Source: an uncultured Bacteroidota bacterium (lineage in GTDB: Bacteria > Bacteroidota > Bacteroidia > 2-12-FULL-35-15). Taken from it: 33,896 nt of DNA. The notes under the pieces are model-generated. The model was not told the DNA's origin, did not search any database, and saw only the letters and a list, made by a program, of their open reading frames with translations. The position numbers and the translations under genes were made by a program. This document shows positions 8,156 to 17,700 of the stretch, piece by piece (position 1 is the first letter of the stretch; each line of letters starts with the position of its first letter). The stretch covers positions 1 through 33,896 of the forward strand of contig CAINDA010000023.1 in the NCBI GenBank assembly GCA_903847205.1, read 5' to 3'.

Positions 8156-9499
8156 ATGAATATGCCTACTCCATCAATAATCAGAATCAGCCGAATAAAC
8201 AGGGTTAAAAAATCTGTTTATATTTCACTTTTTTTATTGAGTTGTTTTACCGCGGTCTCGTTCACTTCAAAATTCAAGCCAGTATTTGGGGTCAAAACAA
8301 TTGTTATTGATCCTGGCCACGGCGGCAAAGATCCAGGATGCCACGGCAGCAAATACAAGGAAAAGGATATAGCCCTTGCCGTATCTCTTAAATTGGGAAA
8401 ATACATTGAGGATAACATGAAGGACGTAAAAGTAATTTACACCCGCAAAACCGATGTGTTTGTTGAACTTCAGGAACGGGCAGAAATTGCCAACAAAGCG
8501 AAAGCCGATTTATTTATATGCATCCACTGCAATTCGGCCTGTGTGAGGGATAAAAAATTAAAGCGTGATGTCTGCAGAGATCAGGTACACGGCGCTGAAA
8601 CCTATGTTATGGGGATTAAAAATGAAAAGGGCAAATTGGATGTTGCCAAACGAGAGAATTCTGCAATTTTGCTTGAAGATAATTATGTTCAGAAATATAA
8701 CGGCTTTGATCCTAATTCGGACGAGTCTTACATAATTATGAGTATGTTCACTGATACTTATCTTGATCAAAGTTTAAATTTTGCGGCAAAAACCCAGAAG
8801 CAGTACAGCAGTCAGGCTGGAAGGAGTGATAAAGGCGTGAAACGCGCAAGTTTATGGGTTCTTTGGCGCACCTATATGCCGAGTGTATTAACAGAAATCG
8901 GATATCTTACTAATCTTGAAGAGGAACAATTTTTAGGTTCGGCAAAGGGACAGGATTATATTGCTTCAGGGCTTTTCAGATCGCTCAGCGCGTATAAAAA
9001 TGAATTAGAAGGCACATCCAAAAAATACAGCGACGCTATTGAAAAACAAGAACCCTATAAAGCTGGGAAAGAGGATACTTTAGAGCAGGTAAAAAACAAA
9101 GACCTCAATTTACCTCCTAAGATTGATTCCGCCGGCACTCTGAAAAACATAGGAAAAGATGCGGTGAATGAAACAAAAAAGGATGATAAAAAGAAAACGA
9201 CTGATAATAAGAAAACTCCTGATATTGAAAAAATAAAAGCGAATGAACCTGTAAAATCTGATGTGGTTTATAAGGTACAGCTTATTTCATCCGATAAAAA
9301 AATACCGCTGAATTCGGATAAATTAAAAAATGTTGAAAAACCAGGTGAGTATATAGAGAATGGTGTCTTTAAATACACTGCCGGTGAATTTACTAATCCG
9401 AAGGACGCAAAGATGCTTCAATCTCAGCTTCGCAAAAGCGGTTTTAAAGATGCATTTGTGATCACTATGCAAAACGGTAAAAGAATTACTACTAAATAA
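8156..9499 (+). CDS. N-acetylmuramoyl-L-alanine amidase (Amidase_3) with SPOR-like C-terminus
   Basis: A 447-aa peptidoglycan amidase that cleaves the MurNAc-L-Ala bond in the periplasm. A membrane anchor or signal segment at residues about 20-36 precedes the Amidase_3 domain (about 47-275). Zinc-site residues are visible: His55 in IDPGHGG, Glu69 in KEKDIALAVS, a His in FICIHCNS (about 124), and the catalytic Glu in LTEIGYLTN (about 245). A Lys/Asp-rich linker (about 290-365) leads to a C-terminal segment of about 80 aa (VVYKVQLISS...SGFKDAFVI) resembling a SPOR domain, which binds denuded septal glycan. A second ATG two codons in could also be used. MlaD follows after 48 bp, so the two are probably cotranscribed. 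Confidence 0.9.
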   Translation: MNMPTPSIIRISRINRVKKSVYISLFLLSCFTAVSFTSKFKPVFGVKTIVIDPGHGGKDPGCHGSKYKEKDIALAVSLKLGKYIEDNMKDVKVIYTRKTDVFVELQERAEIANKAKADLFICIHCNSACVRDKKLKRDVCRDQVHGAETYVMGIKNEKGKLDVAKRENSAILLEDNYVQKYNGFDPNSDESYIIMSMFTDTYLDQSLNFAAKTQKQYSSQAGRSDKGVKRASLWVLWRTYMPSVLTEIGYLTNLEEEQFLGSAKGQDYIASGLFRSLSAYKNELEGTSKKYSDAIEKQEPYKAGKEDTLEQVKNKDLNLPPKIDSAGTLKNIGKDAVNETKKDDKKKTTDNKKTPDIEKIKANEPVKSDVVYKVQLISSDKKIPLNSDKLKNVEKPGEYIENGVFKYTAGEFTNPKDAKMLQSQLRKSGFKDAFVITMQNGKRITTK

Positions 9500-9547
9500 T
9501 TCTAATAATTTATTAAATTTGCCGGCATTCAAAATTTTTTAACGAAA

Positions 9548-10525
9548 GTGAAAATATCAAAAGAAGCTAAAGTAGGAATTATTACAGTCATTGCCATTGG
9601 TCTTTTTATTTATGGTTTCAACCTTCTGAAAGGAAAAAATATTTTTTCTAATCAAAGAAAATTTTATGCGGTTTACCATGATATAGACGGCTTGGTGGAT
9701 GCAAATCCTCTTTTACTCAGGGGGTTCAAAATTGGGCTTGTCGGTGACATAAAATTATCAAAGGATACTTCAAGTATTGTTATTGTTACATTGCTCTTAG
9801 ACAATGACGTAAATATTCCAAAAAATTCTATTGCAAGAGTTATCAGTTCGGATATATTAGGTTCGAAAGCTGTTCAATTGATTTTGGGAAATGGAACCAC
9901 TTACGCTAAAAGCGGAGATACACTTCAATCTGCACAGGAAGATAACTTAAAACAATCGGTAAATAAAACTATTGCCCCTCTTCAGAAAAAAGCTGAAGGC
10001 TTGATAGCTTCAATTGATTCAGTAATGACTGTTGTGCAGGAAGTTTTTAATCAAAGTGCAAGGCAGAACCTCGCTAAAAGTTTTGAAAGTATTAAGCTTA
10101 CAATTACTTCATTAGAAACAACTTCTTACCGCATGGATACAATGGTTTCCAGCGAAAAACAAATTATAGCAAATATTCTGTTTAAAGTCAATATTATTTC
10201 TTCTACCCTTGCAAACAACAGTGATAAGCTGGCAAACGTTATTAATAATTTTTCGAATATAAGCGATTCTTTAGCCAAATCTAAACTCACCTCAACAATA
10301 AATAATGCCGACATCGCTTTAACTCAGACTTCTTCAATTTTGAATAAAATTAACAGAGGAGAAGGAACAATTGGCAAACTAGTCAATAGCGACAGCCTTT
10401 ACCGAAAGTTGGATAAGTCTTCCGCTGATTTAGATAAACTGCTAATTGATTTAAGGATCAATCCTGAACGCTATATTCATGTTTCTGTTTTTGGGAAAAA
10501 AGACAAACATAAACCTAAGGAATAA
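9548..10525 (+). CDS. MlaD/MCE family lipid-transport protein
   Basis: A 325-aa protein with an uncleaved N-terminal membrane anchor (residues about 8-28, GIITVIAIGLFIYGFNLLKG). Next comes an MCE domain (about 38-115) with the expected GLVDANPLLLRGFKIGLVGDI and ISSDILGSKAVQLI blocks. A long helical region (about 130-300) contains the MCE-family tail motif RGEGTIGKLVNSDSLY. MCE proteins form periplasmic lipid-carrying tubes or rings with an ABC transporter; the MlaE/MlaF partners are not in this window. The start is GTG at 9548, immediately before the Lys-rich anchor. Its position just after an amidase and near lptD places it in an envelope-biogenesis cluster. Confidence 0.88.
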   Translation: MKISKEAKVGIITVIAIGLFIYGFNLLKGKNIFSNQRKFYAVYHDIDGLVDANPLLLRGFKIGLVGDIKLSKDTSSIVIVTLLLDNDVNIPKNSIARVISSDILGSKAVQLILGNGTTYAKSGDTLQSAQEDNLKQSVNKTIAPLQKKAEGLIASIDSVMTVVQEVFNQSARQNLAKSFESIKLTITSLETTSYRMDTMVSSEKQIIANILFKVNIISSTLANNSDKLANVINNFSNISDSLAKSKLTSTINNADIALTQTSSILNKINRGEGTIGKLVNSDSLYRKLDKSSADLDKLLIDLRINPERYIHVSVFGKKDKHKPKE

Positions 10526-10643
10526 TATAGTTTATTTCCCTGCAGGATAAAATAACTTCTAATCGAAAGAATTTCATTTCTGGTTCTTCTGAATTAATCA
10601 CTTATAGTTTTTTTAAATAAAAAATGCGCTAGCTGCATCATTA

Positions 10644-11561
10644 ATGATTATTGAAGTAGAAAAAAAGGCAGCACTTAAAGGACATGGAAGCAGTATTTAT
10701 GCTTTAGCAGCAGGAATATCAGAACAGACTATCTTTTCGGGCAGCAGTGATAAGTTTATTGCCCTGTGGAATTTAGAAACGTTTGAAGCTGAAAAATTTG
10801 CGGCCTCTTTCCCTGATCCTGTTTATTCCATCTGTCACATCTTTGAGAAAAAAATACTTCTGGCAGGAACCCTGACTGGAAAAATTCATGTACTTGATTT
10901 AGAAAAAAAAGCAGAAATAAAAACTCTTCAGCTCCATACTGCACCCATTTTTGATATTAAATATTCGGCTTCAGCCAACTGCTTTTTCAGTGCTGGAGGC
11001 GATGGCAATATGTCCGTCTGTTCCCTTGAAACATTATCACTTGTTAAATTAATTAAACTCAACGATAAGAAAGTACGCAGTATTAATTTTAATTATATTT
11101 CTTCCGAAATAGCTGCTGCTTCAGGTGACGGCATCATTCATGTTTTTGATTTACATTCATTAGAAAAGAAAAAAAATTTTACAGCTCATCAGCTTTCAGC
11201 AAATGCAGTGTGTTACAGCCCTGATGGAAAATTTCTTTTATCAGGAGGAAAAGATGCATTTTTGAATATCTGGGATACCAGTAATTATGATCTGATAAAA
11301 ACGATTCCTGCTCATAACTGGGCAATTTACGATATTGTATTTCATCCCGACGCCTCATTATTTGCAACCGCAAGCCGCGACAAAACAATAAAAATATGGG
11401 ATGCAGAAACATTTGATTTACTAAAGCGCATCAATAAAGAAAATTTTGATTCCCATACACACTCCGTTAACAAATTACTTTGGAGTACATACAATAATTA
11501 TTTAGTTTCCGCTGGTGATGACAGGATAATTATGGTATGGAAAATTAACAAAGCTGAATAA
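10644..11561 (+). CDS. WD40 repeat protein, seven-bladed propeller
   Basis: A 305-aa protein made almost wholly of seven WD40 blades of about 40 residues. Good blade ends are FIALWNL, FLNIWDT, TIKIWDA and IIMVWKI; blades 2-4 are more diverged (VLDL, VCSL, VFDL). GH/AH dipeptides open several blades. There is no signal peptide, so it is probably a cytoplasmic scaffold for protein interactions; no partner or enzyme domain is attached. The gene is 118 bp after mlaD on the same strand and is followed by a hairpin terminator, so it may end this transcription unit. Confidence 0.9.
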   Translation: MIIEVEKKAALKGHGSSIYALAAGISEQTIFSGSSDKFIALWNLETFEAEKFAASFPDPVYSICHIFEKKILLAGTLTGKIHVLDLEKKAEIKTLQLHTAPIFDIKYSASANCFFSAGGDGNMSVCSLETLSLVKLIKLNDKKVRSINFNYISSEIAAASGDGIIHVFDLHSLEKKKNFTAHQLSANAVCYSPDGKFLLSGGKDAFLNIWDTSNYDLIKTIPAHNWAIYDIVFHPDASLFATASRDKTIKIWDAETFDLLKRINKENFDSHTHSVNKLLWSTYNNYLVSAGDDRIIMVWKINKAE

Positions 11562-11650
11562 TCTCCAATCTATAAAACTCTTCCACTTTCCTTATTTACA
11601 ATACTAACCGGGATATTAAACCGAAAAAAAGTCATTGAGTTCAGACAATA

Positions 11651-11689
11651 AAAAAAAGTTATATGAAACGGGTTCATATAACTTTTTTT
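11651..11689. terminator. Hairpin terminator after WD40 gene
   Basis: A 17-bp stem (11651-11667 with 11673-11689, core GTTATATGAA/TTCATATAAC) with a 5-nt loop ACGGG, flanked by A and T runs on the two sides. It lies about 90 bp past the WD40 stop and 73 bp past the stop of the convergent giant gene, so it can serve both. Confidence 0.9.
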
Positions 11690-11761
11690 TAATTGCTTTT
11701 TTAAAATTAGTTTTTCTTCAGCAGCTCACGACTAAAAGAGATATTACTGAAAATGCACTTT

Positions 11762-14700
11762 CTACTGGATTGAGAATTTACCGCCTCCTATAATTTCATT
11801 TTTATTTGTAAGCTTATAGAAATACATTCCGCATGGCATATCATCTCTTTCAATTTTAATCTCGAGGCCATTTTGAATACTTACCTGCTGGTTAGGTGCA
11901 AACTGAATGTTTTTAACCTTTCTGCCAAGCAAATCAAAAATTTCAATACCCACAACATCACTATTTCCAATATTTCCTTTTATTTCTATAATTGCAGATG
12001 TAGTAAAAGGATTTGGGCGAATGGTTACTGTGTTAGTTGTATTGTCAGCCAATTTACTTATACCGATTGTCACAATTGGGAACGGTGCGGAAAGCTCAGA
12101 ACAAACACCATTAGTGGTTCCTACAGTATAATTTCCATTTTGTACTGCTGTCCAATTCTGAGAATTAGCACCCGGTATTAATACTCCGTCCAGATACCAT
12201 TGATAATTAGGGGCAGTGCTTGAAGTAAGCAAAAATCCAACCTGGGTAATTGTCGGCGTCGGTGTAGGTACAACTGTTACAGTTATTACCTGAGTTCCAT
12301 CGCATCCATTGGTCGTTCCGGTGACAGTGTAAGTCGTTGTTGTTGTCGGGTTAGCAGTAACAGCTGCCCCTGTTGTAGTATTCAACCCTACTGCAGATGA
12401 CCATGAATAAGAGGATGCACCGCTTGCAGTAAGCGTTGTTGAACTGCCCGCACAAATGCTCGCAGCAGAAGGATTTACTGTAGTGTTTGGAGCAATACAA
12501 GGCGTAGTCACACAAATACTGAAAATAGTAGTTGAAGGCAGACTGCTTCCATGGTTATATACCCTCACAAAATAAGTGCTTCCGATAGTAAGATTCGAAG
12601 CATTTAATACTTCCGCTACTCCTCCGAATGAAGCATCTGAGCAATTTATATTCGCACCTGGGCAAACACCTGAACGCAAATCAATAACCGCATCAAAACC
12701 TGCAGAACCTGCAACAGTAATTGTATGAGTAGTTGCAGTTGCAACAAAACTGTACCATACATCATTACTCATTGAGCTTGTAGAATTATTACAAAGTATT
12801 GCCGGAAGTGACTGTGTTGCCCCTGCAACGTCACCTGTAACTGTTCCGCCGCAAACAGCACCATAAACAGTTAAAGAAACAGCGCCTGAACATTCGTCAT
12901 TTGCCGGAGCTGCAGGAGGAGGACCTGGGGTTGTTATACAAATTGTAAATGTAGTAGTTGACGGTACAGTGCTGCCATAATCATATACCCGCACAAAATA
13001 AGTGCTGCCTATTGTCAGCCCTGAAGCATTTATTACTTCTGTTCCTCCCATAGCAGTTGCATCGGCACAATTTATATTTGTTCCTGTACATGCACCTGAG
13101 CGCAAATCAATAACCGGATTAAAGCCTGCAGATCCTACAACTGTTATATCATGAGCTGCTGCTGTCGCAACAAAGCTATACCAAACATCGTCATCAGCTG
13201 TTCCCGTTGTTCCATTGCAGGAAATTGCCGGAAGCGATTGTGTTGCGCCGGTAACGTTTCCGGTAACAGCACCTCCGCAGGTAACACCATAAACAGTCAG
13301 CGCTGTTGCACCTGAACAATTATCATTTGCAGGAGCTGGTGCTGAAGGAGTAGTTATGCAAATTGTAAATGTAGTTGTTGAAGGAACTGTGCTTCCAAAA
13401 TTATAAACACGTACAAAATAAGTTGTACCGATTGTAAGTCCTGCAGCGTTGATTACTTCTGTTCCACCAGCGGTTGTAATATTTCCGCAGTCAATATTTG
13501 TTCCTGTCGGACAGATACCAGAACGTAAATCTACAACGGCATCAAAACCAGAAGAACCAACTACTGTAATATTGTGAGACACTGCAGTTGCTGTAAAGCT
13601 GTACCATACATCATTGGCAATTGTACCGGTTAAACCATTACAAGTAATAGGCGCAGCGGACTGGGTAGCACCAGAAATATCTCCTGTTACAGCACCGCCG
13701 CATGATGCGCCGTATACAGTTAATGAAACTGCAGCAGAGCAATCATCATTTGGAGGTACAGCTGATGAAGGAGTTGTTACACAAATTGTAAATACAGTGG
13801 TTAAAGGAATAGTGCTTCCAAAATCATAAACCCTCACAAAGTAAGTGCTTCCAATAGTTAAACCAACAGCGTGAATAACTTCAGTTCCGCCAGCCAATGT
13901 TGCATCGGCACATCCAATGTTTACACCTGGACAAGCACCTGAACGTAAATCAACAACCGCATTAAAGTTTGTAGAACCAACTACTGTAATATCATGTGAA
14001 GCCGCAGTAGCAACAAAGCTATACCAAACATCATCATCAGCAGTACCAGTCAAACCATTGCAGGTTATTGCAGGTAACGACTGAGTTGCACTTGCAGTGT
14101 TACCGGTAACAGTACCACCGCATGTTGCGCCGTAAACAGTCAGAGATATTGCTCCAGAGCAATCATCATTAGCAGGGACAGGGGGAGTTGGAGTTGTAAC
14201 ACAAATAGTAAATGTTGTAGTTGCAGGAACACTGCTGCCATTGTTATATACCCTAACCAGGTAAGTATTTCCAATTGTAAGCCCAGATGCAGTTAAAACT
14301 TCAGTTCCTCCGGCAAGAGCCGCATCAGAGCAATTGACATTTGTTCCAGGACAAGCGCCGGAACGTAAATCTATCACAGCATTAAAGCTTGTTGAGCCCA
14401 CTACCGTAACAATATGTGTAGCTGATGTTGCAACAAAACTGTACCAAACATCATTTGCAGATGTGCTTGTCGAACTGTTGCAAAGTATTGCAGGAAGTGA
14501 TTGGGTTGCTCCCGCAACATCACCGGTAACAGCAGCTCCGCAGGCAACTCCATAAACAGTTAATGAAACCGCGCCGGAGCAATTATCATTGGCTGGGGCA
14601 GAAGTCGTAGGAGTTGTAACACAAATAGTAAATGCAGTTGTTGATGGAACAGTATTTCCAAAATCATAAACCCTTACATAATAAGTTGAACCAACTGTAA

Positions 14701-17700
14701 GACCGACAGCATGAATAACTTCAGTGCCTCCTGCTAATGTAGCATCGGCACAACCTATGTTTGTTCCGCTGCATGCACCGCTGCGTAAATCAACCACCGG
14801 ATTAAAATTAACTGAGCCCACAACTGTAATATCATGTGTTGCTGCAGTTGCAGTGAATTTATACCATACATCATCATCAGCTGTACCTGTTAAACCGTTG
14901 CAGGTAATTGCTGGTATTGACTGTGTTGCACTGGCAGTATTGCCTGTAACAGCACCACCGCAGGATGCTCCGTAAACCGTTAAAGAAATTGCGCCTGCAC
15001 AGTCATCATTAGCCGGCACCGGCGGAGCAGGTGTTGTAACGCAAATAGTAAACGTCGTTGTTGCAGGCACTGTGCTTCCGTATGAATAAACCCTTACAAA
15101 ATATGTAGTACCGACAGTAAGTCCTGTGGCACGTATAATTTCTGTTCCGCCGTTTCCAGTTGAATCAGCACAATTAACATTTGTTCCATTACAAGAACCT
15201 GTGCGTAAATCAACAACAGCATCAAAACTTGCTGAACCGACAACAGTAATATTATGTTTGGCCGATGTTGCAACAAAACTATACCATATATCATCATCTG
15301 CAGTTCCTGTAAAGCCATTGCAAGTTAATGAAGACAGTGATTGAGTTGCACCTGTAACATCACCTGTTACTGCTCCGCCGCATGTTGTTCCGTAAACTGT
15401 TAAAGGAGCTGCTCCAGTACAATTATCATTTGCAGGAGGAGGCGCAGTAGGAGTAGTTACGCAAATTGTAAATGTAGTTGTTGAAGGAATTGTACTGCCA
15501 TAAGAATAAACCCTTACATAATAAGTACTGCCTATTGTAAGGCCTGTTGCATTCAAAACTTCAGTACCGCCCATTCCGGTTGAATCGGCACAGTTAATAT
15601 TTGTTCCATTGCAGGCACCTGAACGTAAATCCACAACAGCATCGAAATTTGCAGAACCAACAACAGTTATGTTGTGAGTAGCAGCAGTTGCTGTAAATTG
15701 ATACCAAACATCATCGTCTGCAGTACCAGTTAAACCATTACAAAGTAAAGCAGGAATAGATTGTGTTGCACTGGCAGTATTTCCTGTAACAGTTCCACCG
15801 CACGAAACACCATAAACTGTTAAAGAAACTGCGCCAGAACAGTCATCATTGGCAGGCGTTGGAGGTGCTGGAGTAGTAACACAAATTGTAAATGTAGTGG
15901 TTGCGGGAACTGTGCTGTAGTAATCATACACTCTTACATAATAGGTAGTGCCGGCAGTTAATCCCGTGGCAGTGATAACTTCCGTTCCTCCATAACCATT
16001 TGCATCAGCACACATTAAATTTGTGCCGTTGCAAGAGCCTGTCCGTAAATCAACAACAGCATCAAAACTTGCTGAACCAGCAACTGTAATAATGTGTGAT
16101 GAACCAGTAGCAACAAAACTGTACCATACATCGTCATCGGCAGTTCCGGTACATGGTGTAACAGCAACTCCAGAAGAAGTTGCTCCGATAACATTTCCTG
16201 TAACAGCTCCGCCGCAAGAAACACCATAAACAGTTAAAGGAACTGCGCCGGAACAATTATCATTAGCGGGAGGAGGAGTAGTTATACAAATTGTAAATGT
16301 AGTGGTAGCAGGAACTGTGCTGCCGAAACTGTAAACTCTAACATAATATGTATTTCCTATCGTAAGGGTTGTAGAATTGATTACTTCAGTCCCGCCATTT
16401 GTAGTAGCATCGGCACAGTCGATATTAGTGCCGCTGCAAGAACCGCTGCGAAGATCAACCACTGCATCAAGACTCGCTGATCCAACAACAGTTATTGTAT
16501 GGGAAGTTGAAGTTGCAACAAAACTATACCAAACATCATTAGCTGCTGCACTTGAAAAACTACTGCAGGTAATTGCTGGTATGGACTGTGTTGCACTGGC
16601 AACATCGCCGGTTACAGCTCCACCGCAGGCAGCACCGTAAACTGTTAAAACTCCTGCCCCTGCACACTCATCGTTTGCTGGTGTTGGAGGAACAGGCGTT
16701 GTAACACAAATTGTAAAAGTTGTTGTAGCCGGGACTGTGCTGCCCCATGAATATACACGGACATAATATGTAGTACCAATTGTAAGACCTGCGGCATGAA
16801 TAACTTCTGTGCCGCCGCTTGCAGTTGCATCAGCACACATCATGTTTGTACCATTGCAGGTGCCTGATCGTAAATCAACAACTGCATCGAAACTTGCTGA
16901 CCCAACAACAGTAATATCATGAGCAATAGCAGTTGCAGTAAAGCTATACCAAACATCATCATCAGCTGTACCTGCGCAAGTTGCAGCGAGTGACTGTGTT
17001 GCACTTGCAACATTACCGCTTGTTGCACCGCCGCAAGTGGCTCCATAAACAGTTAAAGAGGTTGCCCCGGAACAATTATCATTAACAGGAGCTGGTGTTG
17101 TAATACAAATTGTAAACGTTGGAGTTGCAGGGGCAGTGCTTCCATAGCTGTAAATCCTGACAAAATAAGTTGTCCCGGCTGTCAGACCTGTTGCATTTAT
17201 TACTTCTGTGCCACCTGCAGTAGTTGCATCCGCACAGCTTACATTTGTACCTGAACAAGAACCTGATCTTAAATCAACAACTGCATCAAAACTTGCTGCT
17301 CCCACAACAGTAATGTTGTGAGAAGATGAAGTTGCTATAAAGCTGTACCAAATATCATTAGCGGCAGTGCTGGTAAAATTACCACAGCTGATTGCAGCGA
17401 CTGACTGTGTTGCACCTGTAACATTACCAGTAACTGCGGCTCCGCATGCAGCGCCATAAACAGTTAATGGAACTGCTCCAGCGCATTCGTCATTAGCCGG
17501 AGCAGACGGAACCGGGGTTGTTACACAAATTGAAAAAGTTGTAGTTGCTGGAATAGAACTTCCAAAAGAATATACCCTTACATAATAAGTTGTTCCAATT
17601 GTAAGTCCTGTTGCATTTATTACTTCTGTTCCGCCGTTTGCTGCTGCATTGGCACACATCATATTTGTGCCGTTGCATGAGCCAGAGCGAAGATCAACTA

